In this document: positions 8,162-17,554 of the stretch, piece by piece
How positions within the stretch are numbered: position 1 is the stretch's first letter
How the letters are laid out: every line of letters begins with the position of its first letter
From: Archangium_A sp035910535
GTDB taxonomy: Bacteria; Myxococcota; Myxococcia; Myxococcales; Myxococcaceae
Length of the DNA: 64,000 bases
Assembly (NCBI GenBank): GCA_035910535.1
Contig: JAMHXF010000072.1
Coordinates: 1 to 64,000, forward strand
Reading direction: 5' to 3'
The notes under the pieces: generated by a model
Told to the model about the DNA's origin: nothing
Database searches by the model: none
The model's input: the letters and a program-made list of their open reading frames with translations, nothing else
Program-made: the position numbers and the translations under genes

Positions 8162-9499
8162 TCAGTAGCGGTAGTGCTCGGGCTTGAACGGGCCCTCGAC
8201 CGCGACGTTCAGGTACTTGGCCTGAACCTCGGTGAGCTTCGTGAGCTTGGCGCCGACCTTCTCGAGGTGCAGGCGCGCGACGTGCTCGTCGAGCTTCTTG
8301 GGCAGCACGTACACCTTGCCGGCCTCGAACTTCTGGCCGACGTCGATGGCGCCCCACAGCGCGAGCTGCGCGAGCGTCTGGTTCGTGAACGAGTTCGACA
8401 TGACGAACGACGGGTGGCCGGTGCCGCAGCCGAGGTTCACCAGGCGGCCGCGCGCCAGCAGGGTGATGCGCTTGCCCGAGGGGAAGATGAACTGGTCGAC
8501 CTGGGGCTTCACGTTCTCTTCACGAATCTCGGGGTTCTTCTCGAGCCAGCTGACCTGAATCTCGGAGTCGAAGTGACCGATGTTCGCGAGAATCGCGCCG
8601 TCCTTCATCTTCATCATGTGCTCGCCGGTGACGACGTCGACGCAGCCCGTGGCCGTGCAGATGATGTCGGCCTGCGGAGCGATCTCGTCCATCGTGACGA
8701 CGTGGAAGCCTTCCATCGACGCCTGCAGCGCGTTGATGGGGTCGACTTCGGTCACGTACACACGCGCGCCCATGCCACGAGCGGCGAACGCGCAGCCCTT
8801 GCCCACGTCTCCGTAGCCCGCGATGACGACGGCCTTGCCGGCGATCATCACGTCGGTGGCGCGCTTGATGCCGTCGAGGAACGACTCACGGCAGCCGTAG
8901 AGGTTGTCGAACTTCGACTTGGTGACCGAGTCGTTCACGTTGATGGCGGGGACCTTCAACGAGCCTTCCTTCATCATCTCGTACAGGCGGTGAACGCCCG
9001 TGGTGGTCTCTTCCGAGAGGCCGCGGATGGGATCCGGGCCCGAGAAGAGCTCCGGGTGCTTGTTGTGCACCCACATGGTGAGGTCGCCACCGTCGTCGAG
9101 GATCATGTTGGGACCCTTGCCGTCCTTGAACGCGAAGAGCTGCGCCTCGAGGCACCAGTCGGCCTCTTCGAGCGTCTGGCCCTTCCACGCGAACACGGGC
9201 ACGCCGGTCTTGGCGATGGCGGCCGCGGCCTGGTCCTGCGTCGAGAAGATGTTGCACGAGGTCCACGTCACCTCGGCGCCGAGCGAGACGAGCGTCTCGA
9301 TGAGGATCGCCGTCTCGATGGTCATGTGCAGACAGCCCGCGACGCGAGCGCCCTTGAGCGGGTTCTTGCCGGCCCACTCCGCGCGGAGCGACATCAGGCC
9401 CGGCATTTCTTTCTCTGACATCGAGATTTCTTTGCGGCCCCAGGCGGCGAGCTCGGGGTTGGCGATCTTGTAGGCGGGGAAGCTGGTCTTGTGTTCCAT
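8162..9499 (-). CDS. ahcY: Adenosylhomocysteinase
   Basis: A 445-residue cytoplasmic enzyme hydrolysing S-adenosylhomocysteine to adenosine and homocysteine, removing the inhibitor of methyltransferases and closing the SAM cycle. Family hallmarks: MSLRAEW near the start, LHMTIETAILIETL, CNIFSTQDQAAAAI, the NAD-binding GYGDVGKGCA, VVTGEHMMKMKDGAI and the C-terminal KPEHYRY that reaches the neighbouring subunit's NAD site. The length is normal for the bacterial form. It is downstream of the ArsR-methyltransferase gene by 24 bases and is probably co-transcribed with it from the palindromic promoter at 10519-10540. metK of the same cycle is at 19972. Confidence 0.98.
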   Translation of the reverse strand: MEHKTSFPAYKIANPELAAWGRKEISMSEKEMPGLMSLRAEWAGKNPLKGARVAGCLHMTIETAILIETLVSLGAEVTWTSCNIFSTQDQAAAAIAKTGVPVFAWKGQTLEEADWCLEAQLFAFKDGKGPNMILDDGGDLTMWVHNKHPELFSGPDPIRGLSEETTTGVHRLYEMMKEGSLKVPAINVNDSVTKSKFDNLYGCRESFLDGIKRATDVMIAGKAVVIAGYGDVGKGCAFAARGMGARVYVTEVDPINALQASMEGFHVVTMDEIAPQADIICTATGCVDVVTGEHMMKMKDGAILANIGHFDSEIQVSWLEKNPEIREENVKPQVDQFIFPSGKRITLLARGRLVNLGCGTGHPSFVMSNSFTNQTLAQLALWGAIDVGQKFEAGKVYVLPKKLDEHVARLHLEKVGAKLTKLTEVQAKYLNVAVEGPFKPEHYRY

Positions 9500-9523
9500 G
9501 GTGCGGCTCCTTCGTTGAGTGAA

Positions 9524-10504
9524 CTACGTGGGTTTGACAGCGGCCCAGGCGTGCCAAGTGACGGCAGCGTCGGGGCCGACGGGGTGAAAAGCGTTGGGGA
9601 CGGGCGCGTCTCCGAGAAAGCACAGCCCCGCCTGCGTGATGAAGCCGCGCACGTCGGCCGGCGTGAAGCCGAGCCACACGTCACCTTCTTCGGCGCGCAG
9701 CGTGTCTGACTCGTGCGGGAGGTAGTCGAGCACCACGAGGTGCCCGCCCTTCTTCATCAGCCGCGAGAATGACGCGACGGCCTGCGCGGGCCGCGAGGCG
9801 TGGTGGAGAATTCGGCCCGCGAACACCAGGTCTGCGCCTCCCGCCGCGTCGACCCGCTGCACGAGCGCCGCGTCGTCGAACGAGCCGGGGAACAAGCTGA
9901 CGGTATGAAAACCACGCGCCGCGACACGTTCGGCGACGCGCGCGAGCTGCGCCTGGCTGCGGTCGACGGCGATGACGCGCGAGAAGAGCGGCGCCAACAC
10001 GTCGAGCGACAGGCCGTCTCCGGTGCCCACGTCGACGGCGAGCGCGCGGCCCGGCAGCAACAGCGAGAGCGCCGACAGGTGCGCGAGGTGCTCAGGCGAC
10101 GCCGGCACCGATTCGCGCGACGGCGTGCTGGTCTCGAAGTGCGAGCGGCCCTGTTCTTCACGCGCGGCGACGACCTGCGGCACCCGCGCGAGGCTGCCGT
10201 CGGCGAGGCAGAGGCGACGACCTTCAGCGATGGCCTCGGTCAACACCGGGTCGGCGGCGACGGTCGCGAGGTCGGTGCGAACGAACACCCGCGTGCCGTC
10301 TTTTCGCGCGTCGAGCAGCCCCGCTTCACGCAGCGGTGACACGCGGCGGCTCATCTGCGGCTGCGAGTCGTGCAGCAGCGACGCGAGCTCCGAGACGCTC
10401 AGCTCGTCTGATTCACACAGCGCCAACAGCTGCAGTCGACCCGGCTCGGCGAGCAGTCGAAAGAGCTCCACGCGAGGGAGCGGCTGGGCGGCGGCGGGCA
10501 ACAC
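9524..10504 (-). CDS. ArsR-family regulator fused to SAM-dependent methyltransferase (SahR-like)
   Basis: A 326-residue fusion. Residues about 10-90 form an ArsR winged helix (LLAEPGRLQLLALCESDELSVSELA, then SQPQMSRRVSPLREAGLLDARKDGTRVFV). Residues about 145-310 form a class I methyltransferase fold with motif I VDVGTGDGLS, then VIAVDRSQ, and DLVFAGRILHHA. Established knowledge: ArsR-type SahR proteins of Proteobacteria sense SAH and control ahcY and metK, and fused methyltransferase versions occur beside ahcY. Its place directly upstream of ahcY fits SAH sensing by the methyltransferase pocket, an inference. Start: GTG at 10504; no ATG is available and the ribosome site is weak. Confidence 0.85.
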   Translation of the reverse strand: MLPAAAQPLPRVELFRLLAEPGRLQLLALCESDELSVSELASLLHDSQPQMSRRVSPLREAGLLDARKDGTRVFVRTDLATVAADPVLTEAIAEGRRLCLADGSLARVPQVVAAREEQGRSHFETSTPSRESVPASPEHLAHLSALSLLLPGRALAVDVGTGDGLSLDVLAPLFSRVIAVDRSQAQLARVAERVAARGFHTVSLFPGSFDDAALVQRVDAAGGADLVFAGRILHHASRPAQAVASFSRLMKKGGHLVVLDYLPHESDTLRAEEGDVWLGFTPADVRGFITQAGLCFLGDAPVPNAFHPVGPDAAVTWHAWAAVKPT

Positions 10505-10518
10505 CCGGTGAGGAATAA

Positions 10519-10540
10519 TGCATTCATGCGCATTGATGCA
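10519..10540 (-). promoter_or_regulatory. Palindromic operator upstream of SahR-like/ahcY operon
   Basis: A 22-bp dyad centred between 10529 and 10530: outer arms TGCAT / ATGCA and a central perfect ATGCGCAT; 18 of 22 positions are symmetric. It lies 15 bases upstream of the GTG of the ArsR-type regulator, in a locally AT-rich island. Read leftwards, TTGCAT-N17-TTATTC overlaps it and could be the promoter, so a bound dimer would block RNA polymerase. The regulator assignment is by position. Confidence 0.65.
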
Positions 10541-10577
10541 AGTCTGAGTAAAAACTAATAATTACAGGTTATTGCAG

Positions 10578-11399
10578 TCACTTCACGATGACGGTGCTGT
10601 TGATGGAGAGCACCCGTGAGCTGCGCGCAGCGCGCTGCTTCGCCTCCCAGGCGTAGTTCTCGCGGTTGATCTTGAACGACGACGTGTCGACCTCTGCGGC
10701 GCGCGCTGCGGCGACGGCGGCGCCTGCGAAATCGCCCGCCGCGGTGAGCGCCACCGAGAGGTTCAACCAGCCGGCGACGTCGTTGGGTTTTTTCTCGAGG
10801 TGTGCGCGGTACTTCGCCGTCGCGCCTGCAGTGTCGCCGTCGAGGAGCTGCTCATTCGCCTCCGCGAGGTCGGGCCCTTCGCGCAGCACGAAGGTGTCGG
10901 CCTGCTCACTGGCGACGAACTTCGCGGCGAAGGCGTCGGCGGCGCTCACCAGCGCGGCGTCCACCGCCGTCGCGTCATCGGCCTGCTGGGTGCTCTCTCC
11001 GTCGACCTCCCACGTGTCTTTCTCGAGCGTGAGCGTGAGCCGCACCGTGCCGGTTCGCGGGCCGTTCGGTTCACCGGAGAGCTTCAACGCCGTCACCGTG
11101 ACGAACAGCTCCGTCGCGGGGTTCGAACACGTGCCCGTGCAGAAGTTCGTCAGCTCGACGGCCTTCGTGCGTTGCAGCGCCTCGGCGACCTTCGCCGCGG
11201 CCGCCGCGTCGCGCGTGTGTTCGTCGCTGAAGAGGTTGAGCAGGTCGAGCAGCGCCACGCCCGTCTCCTGCGGCGCGACCTTCACCGGTTGTCGCTCGAT
11301 GGGCAGCGTCACCAACGGCGCCTCTTCTCGAACGATGCGCACCGTCGGAGCGCACGCACTGCTGAACACGAGGGCCGCCAGCACCACGATTCTCTTCAT
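10578..11399 (-). CDS. Lipoprotein with C-terminal TPR-like region
   Basis: A 273-residue protein beginning MKRIVVLAALVFSSAC, a clear lipobox (Cys 16). The middle part (about 60-180) resembles periplasmic proteins that sum a family of related outer-membrane or secretion components; a CTGTC Cys pair is present at about residue 90. Residues about 185-250 carry a TPR-like hairpin pair (LDGDTAGATAKYRAHLEKKPNDVAGWLNL). The open frame continues upstream to 11879 but that part is antisense to the next gene. Function unknown; probably a scaffold at the inner leaflet of the outer membrane. It lies 73 bases upstream of the SahR-like gene, separated by the AT-rich operator region, so it is a separate unit. 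Confidence 0.7.
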   Translation of the reverse strand: MKRIVVLAALVFSSACAPTVRIVREEAPLVTLPIERQPVKVAPQETGVALLDLLNLFSDEHTRDAAAAAKVAEALQRTKAVELTNFCTGTCSNPATELFVTVTALKLSGEPNGPRTGTVRLTLTLEKDTWEVDGESTQQADDATAVDAALVSAADAFAAKFVASEQADTFVLREGPDLAEANEQLLDGDTAGATAKYRAHLEKKPNDVAGWLNLSVALTAAGDFAGAAVAAARAAEVDTSSFKINRENYAWEAKQRAARSSRVLSINSTVIVK

Positions 11400-11452
11400 G
11401 CGGCAGTTTGTAGAGGCGAACTGCCGCGCGCGCCAGCGCCGCCCCCGACGCT

Positions 11453-12787
11453 TCACGTCGACAGCTCGAGGCGCCGACCGAGGTCTGAGGTGAAGGCGCT
11501 CTGCGGGTCCCACTTCGCTTTCACGCGTTGCCACTCGGCGAGCCGTGGGTACATGCGCCGCAGCATCGGCGCCTCGAGGTACGAGTCTTTGCCCAGGTAG
11601 ATGCGCCCGCCGGCGTCGGCCACGCGCGCGTCGAGCTCCCGCGTCAGCGCCACCAGCCCATCCCGCACGGGGAAGTCGATGGCGAAGGTGAGCCCCTTCA
11701 TCGGGAACGAGAGCGGCGCTTCGTTCGCCTCGCCCATGCGCTTCAAGATGTTCAAGAACGGCAGCTGCCCCGACGACGTCATCGTCTCCATCAGCCCGCG
11801 AATCGTCTGCTCGCCGCCGTCGAAGGGCACGACGAACTGGTACTGAATGAAGCCGCGCCTGCCGTAGCCGCGGTTCCACTCGTGAATCATGTCGAGCGGG
11901 TAGAAGAACCCTTCGTAGAGCTGAAACTCGCCCTTGGTCTTCATGATGTTGGTGATGACCGTGTTGACCGCACGAATGGTCACCGGGTTGAGCGTGAGCT
12001 CTGGCAGCTCGAAGGGCACGGTGAGCGCGCGTTCACCCGCGAGGCGCAGCGGCTGCAGCGCGAGCTTCTTCGGCAGCTCGTCGCGGTGCGCGTGGTCGCC
12101 GATGTTCAACACGCCCTGGCCCAGCTTGCTGCCGGTGGCCATCGAGTTGAGCGTCGCCATCGAATACGGCTGCGCGGCGTCGTGCTCTTCGAGCAGCTCG
12201 AGCGCGTGCGTGAGGTCGCGCGTGGGAATCGCGCGTTGACGGAAGTACGTGGTCTCGATGCGGCGCAGGCGCAGCGTCGCGTCGAGCACCACGCCCAGCA
12301 GCCCCATGCCGCCGAACGTCGCCCAGAACAGCTCGGGGTTCTCGGAGCGGCTCGCCGTCACCACGCGGCCGTCGGCCACCAACACCTGCATCGACTCGAC
12401 GCAGGTGACGAACGTGCCCTGCGCGTGGTGCGCCTTGCCGTGCACGTCGTTGGCGATGCAGCCGCCGACGGTGACGTACTTGGTGCCCGGCGTGATGGCG
12501 GGGAAGAAGCCGCGCGGCGCAAAGTCGGCGATGAGCCGCGCCAACGTCACCCCCGCTTCACAGCGCAGCACGCCGGTGCCTTCGTCGAAGGCCAGGTAGC
12601 GGTCGAGCCGCGTCATCGTCACCACGCGCTTGTGCTCGTTGAGCGCCGCGTCGCCGTAGCTGCGGCCCAGCCCTCGGCTGATGGTGCCGTCTTTCGAAAT
12701 CGCGCGAGCGACCTCGGGCGTCGTCTCGGGGCTCCGCTCGTCGCACTCAACGCGGCGCTGGCCGCCCCAACCTTGAAGTCGCGTCAT
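11453..12787 (-). CDS. FAD-linked oxidoreductase, DprE1-like
   Basis: A 444-residue VAO/PCMH-type flavoprotein. The FAD domain shows GRSYGDAALN near residue 40 and TPGTKYVTVGGCIANDVHGKAHH around 105. The second half matches the ALO/DprE1 C-terminal domain with YQFVVPFDGG and the conserved K in AKWDPQSAFTSDLGRRL. DprE1 oxidises decaprenylphosphoryl-ribose in actinobacteria; proteobacterial relatives act on unknown sugars or polyprenyl-sugars. The His of KAHHAQG could hold FAD covalently in relatives. Start chosen at MTRLQGWGG, typical for the family; a GTG at 12826, directly after the upstream TAA, is the alternative. It follows the sugar dehydrogenase gene, so both may oxidise sugars. Confidence 0.85.
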   Translation of the reverse strand: MTRLQGWGGQRRVECDERSPETTPEVARAISKDGTISRGLGRSYGDAALNEHKRVVTMTRLDRYLAFDEGTGVLRCEAGVTLARLIADFAPRGFFPAITPGTKYVTVGGCIANDVHGKAHHAQGTFVTCVESMQVLVADGRVVTASRSENPELFWATFGGMGLLGVVLDATLRLRRIETTYFRQRAIPTRDLTHALELLEEHDAAQPYSMATLNSMATGSKLGQGVLNIGDHAHRDELPKKLALQPLRLAGERALTVPFELPELTLNPVTIRAVNTVITNIMKTKGEFQLYEGFFYPLDMIHEWNRGYGRRGFIQYQFVVPFDGGEQTIRGLMETMTSSGQLPFLNILKRMGEANEAPLSFPMKGLTFAIDFPVRDGLVALTRELDARVADAGGRIYLGKDSYLEAPMLRRMYPRLAEWQRVKAKWDPQSAFTSDLGRRLELST

Positions 12788-12826
12788 GACGACGCTGGCT
12801 GTAGCGCTTCGCAGCGCGCTCCGCAC

Positions 12827-13933
12827 TTACGGCGCGACCTCGAGGCGGTAGAGCTTGCCGTTCGCCTCGTCGGTCAACACGAAGACGGTGCCGTCGGGCC
12901 CCTCGCGCACGTCGCGAATGCGCTCGCCGAGCTCGGTCAGCAGGCGCTCTTCGCGCGTCACCGTTTCACCGTCGAACTCGAGGCGCACCAGCGTGGTGCC
13001 GACGAGCCCGCCGATGAGCACTGAGTCTTTCCAGCTCGGGTAGGTCTCTTTGGTGATGAACGCGAGGCCCGACGTGGCAATCGACGGCACCCAGTAGTGC
13101 AGCGGTTGCTCGAGGCCTTCGCGCGCCGTGGCGCCGCCGCTGATCTCCCCGCCCGAATATTCGCGCCCATAGGTGATGAGCGGCCAGCCGTAGTTCTTGC
13201 CGGCGCGCGTCGCGTTGAGCTCGTCGCCGCCGCGAGGGCCGTGCTCGTTGGTCCACAGCTCGCCGGTGGTCGGGTTGATGGCGGCGCCTTGAATGTTGCG
13301 GTGGCCGTAGCTCCAGATTTCAGGCTGCGCGTCGGGCGTTGAAATGAACGGGTTGTCTTGCGGAATTGAGCCGTCGGCGTTGACGCGCACCACCTTGCCC
13401 TGCCCGCGGTTGAGCTGCTGCGAGAGTTCGCGCTGGTTGCGTTCACCGGTGGTGACAAAGAGCCGGCCGTCGGGCGCGACGACGACGCGCGAGCCGTAGT
13501 GGTTGCCGCCGCTCACCTTCGGCTCCTGGCGCCACAACACCTGCACGTCGGTGAGCGCCGCGTCGCCCACCTTCGCGGTGGCCAGCGCCGTGCCGCTGCC
13601 GCCGGCACCTGCTTCGGCGTACGTGAAGTACAGCGTGCCGCTCGTCGCAAAGTCGGGCGCGAGCGCGAGGTCGAGCAGCCCGCCCTGGCCGTCGGTCGAC
13701 ACTGCGGGAACTCCCGCGAGCGGCGCGCTCTTTTCGCCGCCGGCCGACACGAAGCGCAGGGTGCCGTTCTTTTCGGTGACGAGAAACCGCCCGTCGGGGA
13801 GCACCGCGACCGCCCACGGGTTGACGAGGCCCGAGGTGACGACCTTCGCGACGACCTTCGTTTCGGGAGGCGTCGTGGGCGCCGTCGTACAAGCCGCCAG
13901 CGCCAGACAGGTCGCGATGTGCAGTCGATGCAT
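12827..13933 (-). CDS. PQQ-type soluble aldose/sorbosone dehydrogenase, lipoprotein
   Basis: A 368-residue six-bladed propeller enzyme of the glucose/sorbosone dehydrogenase (GSDH) family, like E. coli YliI. The signal MHRLHIATCLALAAC ends in a lipobox. Family features: GLVNPWAVAVLPDGRFLVTEK, GQGGLLDLALAPDF, NHYGSRVVVAPDG, GHRNIQGAAINP, NEHGPRGGDELN and NYGWPLITYG. The catalytic His and the Ca/PQQ-binding Arg/Asp clusters are in these strings. Known members oxidise aldose sugars with PQQ; no PQQ-synthesis genes are in the window, so the cofactor source is unknown. It is the first gene of a two-gene unit with the DprE1-like enzyme. Confidence 0.88.
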   Translation of the reverse strand: MHRLHIATCLALAACTTAPTTPPETKVVAKVVTSGLVNPWAVAVLPDGRFLVTEKNGTLRFVSAGGEKSAPLAGVPAVSTDGQGGLLDLALAPDFATSGTLYFTYAEAGAGGSGTALATAKVGDAALTDVQVLWRQEPKVSGGNHYGSRVVVAPDGRLFVTTGERNQRELSQQLNRGQGKVVRVNADGSIPQDNPFISTPDAQPEIWSYGHRNIQGAAINPTTGELWTNEHGPRGGDELNATRAGKNYGWPLITYGREYSGGEISGGATAREGLEQPLHYWVPSIATSGLAFITKETYPSWKDSVLIGGLVGTTLVRLEFDGETVTREERLLTELGERIRDVREGPDGTVFVLTDEANGKLYRLEVAP

Positions 13934-13957
13934 GAGGCAGGTCTTAACCACCCGCGA

Positions 13958-13992
13958 GGTCGAAAACGTTCGCCCACCGGGCTTTTTCGACC
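13958..13992. repeat. Two-tier inverted repeat in divergent promoter region
   Basis: Nine-base arms GGTCGAAAA / TTTTCGACC enclose a second inner dyad GCCC / GGGC. It fills most of the 93-base gap between the divergent sugar dehydrogenase and adenylate cyclase genes. It resembles a factor-independent terminator, but neither gene reads into it from its 3' end, so an operator or leader hairpin is more likely. Confidence 0.45.
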
Positions 13993-14026
13993 ACGCGCGC
14001 CGCGCCTGACGTGAAATGGGCCCGTG

Positions 14027-15571
14027 ATGAACGAGCTGGAGGCGCTGGAGCGGAAATCATCGATGGTGGACGCGCTCCACCGCTTCATGGCGTCGCTCAC
14101 GCACTTCGACGACCTCGACGACATCTTGTGGGACGTGGCCAACGGCGCCGTCGCGCACCTCGGGCTCGAAGACTGCGTCATCTACCTCCTCGACGACGAG
14201 CGCACGCACCTCGTGCAGCGCGCCGCCTTCGGCCCCAAGAACCCGCGCGGCCGTGAAATCCTCGCGCCCATCCGCATCAAAATCGGCGACGGCATCGTCG
14301 GCACCGTCGCGAAGACAGGCCGCGCCGAGCGCCTCGACGACGTGCGCACCGACGCGCGCTACATCATCGATGACCAGGCCCGGCTCTCGGAGCTCGCGGT
14401 GCCGTTGCTGCTGCGCGACGAGGTCATCGGCGTCATCGACTCGGAGCACTCGAAGGGCGGCTTCTTCACCGCCGAACACGAGCAGCTCTTCACCACCATC
14501 GCCAACGTCACCGCGGGTCGCATCGCGCGGCTGCTGCTCGACGAGCAGTTGCAAGACGTGCAGCGGCTCAACAGCGTCATCATCGACGGCGCGATGGACG
14601 GCATCGTCACCGTCGACGCGCGCGGGCGGGTCATCGCGTTCAACCGCGCGGCGCAGGTCGTCTTCCGGTGTGAAGCCGAGGTGGTGTTGCGGCACACCGT
14701 GCAGCGGTTGCTGCCCGCCTTCGACGTGCGCATGCCGCCCATCGGCACCATCGAGTTGCAGGCCGTGCGCCCCGACGGCTCGAGGTTCCCCGTCGAAGCC
14801 TCGGTGAGCCGCGTGCCGTCGCGCAGCGGCGTGCTGACGACGCTCATCATTCGCGACATCTCGGAGCGGCTGCGCGCGCAGCGGGAAATTCAGCAGCTCA
14901 ACACGCACCTCGAGGCGCGAATCGTCGAGCGCACGCGCGAGCTGTCGGAGGCCAACGCCACCAGCGAGCGGCTGTTGCTCAACGTGCTGCCCGCACCGAT
15001 TGCGGCGCGCCTGAAGAAGGGTGAGGTCACCATCGCCGACCGCTACGACGAAGTGACGGTGCTCTTCGCCGACCTGGTGGGCTTCACCGCGTGGGCCGGG
15101 CCGCGGTCGCCCGAAGAGGTGGTGGAGGTGCTGGGCCGGGTCTTCACCGCGTTCGACGCGCTCACCGCGAAGCACGGGCTCGAAAAAATCAAGACCATTG
15201 GCGACGCGTACATGGTCGTCGCAGGCGTGCCGACGCCGTTGCCGCGTCATCGAGAAGCGATGGTGGGCCTCGCGCGCGAGCTCATTTCGGCGGTGCGCAC
15301 CATCGGTGAAGACGTCGGTTCGCCGCTCGAAGTTCGGCTGGGCATGCACGCGGGGCCGGTGGTGGCCGGCGTCATCGGCACGCGCAAGTTCGCCTACGAC
15401 TTGTGGGGCGACACCGTGAACACCGCGAGCCGCCTCGAGTCGCACGGCGTGCCCGGCCGCGTGCAGGTGCTCGAGAGCACCATGAAGGCGCTCAGCCCCG
15501 AGTTCGAGTTCGAGGCCCGCGGTGAGGTCGAGCTGCGCAGCGTGGGCCGCGTGCCGACCTGGTTGTTGTGA
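14027..15571 (+). CDS. GAF-PAS class III adenylate cyclase
   Basis: A 514-residue cytoplasmic signalling enzyme. Order: N-terminal helix, GAF domain (about 20-180), PAS domain (about 185-285, with TIELQAVRPDGSRFPVEASV), a short coiled coil (about 285-315), and a class III nucleotide cyclase domain (about 330-514). The first metal-binding Asp is in VLFADLVGFT and the second in TIGDAYMVV. The purine-specifying pair is Lys in EKIKTIGD and Asp in AYDLWGD, pointing to ATP rather than GTP. NTASR supplies the transition-state Asn and Arg. All catalytic residues are present, so cAMP production is expected. A GTG at 14024 precedes the chosen ATG by one codon. The input signal is unknown. Confidence 0.92.
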   Translation: MNELEALERKSSMVDALHRFMASLTHFDDLDDILWDVANGAVAHLGLEDCVIYLLDDERTHLVQRAAFGPKNPRGREILAPIRIKIGDGIVGTVAKTGRAERLDDVRTDARYIIDDQARLSELAVPLLLRDEVIGVIDSEHSKGGFFTAEHEQLFTTIANVTAGRIARLLLDEQLQDVQRLNSVIIDGAMDGIVTVDARGRVIAFNRAAQVVFRCEAEVVLRHTVQRLLPAFDVRMPPIGTIELQAVRPDGSRFPVEASVSRVPSRSGVLTTLIIRDISERLRAQREIQQLNTHLEARIVERTRELSEANATSERLLLNVLPAPIAARLKKGEVTIADRYDEVTVLFADLVGFTAWAGPRSPEEVVEVLGRVFTAFDALTAKHGLEKIKTIGDAYMVVAGVPTPLPRHREAMVGLARELISAVRTIGEDVGSPLEVRLGMHAGPVVAGVIGTRKFAYDLWGDTVNTASRLESHGVPGRVQVLESTMKALSPEFEFEARGEVELRSVGRVPTWLL

Positions 15572-15574
15572 GCG

Positions 15575-16929
<1,355 letters not shown>

Positions 16930-16936
<7 letters not shown>

Positions 16937-17547
16937 CGCAGCGCTCCGCTCACCATCGCGCCGCCGGGCGTCGGCACCAGCACCAGCGTGGGCTTTCCGG
17001 CCGGTGCACCGAAGACCTCGAGTACGCCCACGATGACGCCCGAGACGACGGCGGCCACGCCGGTGCCCACCAGAAACCAGCTCCAGTTCTGCGCGGCGAG
17101 CCCGTCACGTTCGAGTTTCTGACCGCTGGCGTCCCAGCCGCCGCCGCGCTCGAACAAGCGCGAGACCTGCACGGCGGCCTCTTCGGCGCGCCCTCGCAAC
17201 AACAGGCCGCTGGTGACGAGCACGCCACCGGCGACGACCATCAACGTGCCGATGGAGGGGAAGGGGCGCGGCGCGACGGGGTGGGCAAACTCAAAGGTGA
17301 TGGTGCGCTCTTCACCCGAAGTGACGGACACCGTCTGCGTCAAGTCGGGCGCGCCCTTCGTTTCAGCGACGATGGTGTGCACGCCGGGCGCGATCGCTTC
17401 GGTGCGGGGCGCGAGGCCGCGCACTTCACCGTCGATGGTGATGACGGCCTCCGCCGCGTTGGTGCGCACCTTGAGCCGCGCCGGCGCGAGCTCTTGCGCC
17501 CAGGCGACCGAAGAAATGATGCAGCCCAGCACCGCGTAGAGTCTCAT
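16930..17547 (-). CDS. PEGA-domain membrane protein
   Basis: A 205-residue exported protein with signal peptide MRLYAVLGCIISSVAWA. Residues about 22-90 form a PEGA-type beta domain (LKVRTNAAEAVITIDGEVRG...GVHTIVAETKGAPD), a fold linked to surface-layer and glycan contact. Two membrane segments follow (about 100-120 and 150-175). The ATG is only 7 bases from the GTG of the divergent ion channel gene, so the two promoters must lie inside the neighbouring coding sequences. It is coupled to the MopE-like gene downstream. Role unknown. Confidence 0.75.
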
Positions 17548-17554
17548 CGCCCTC

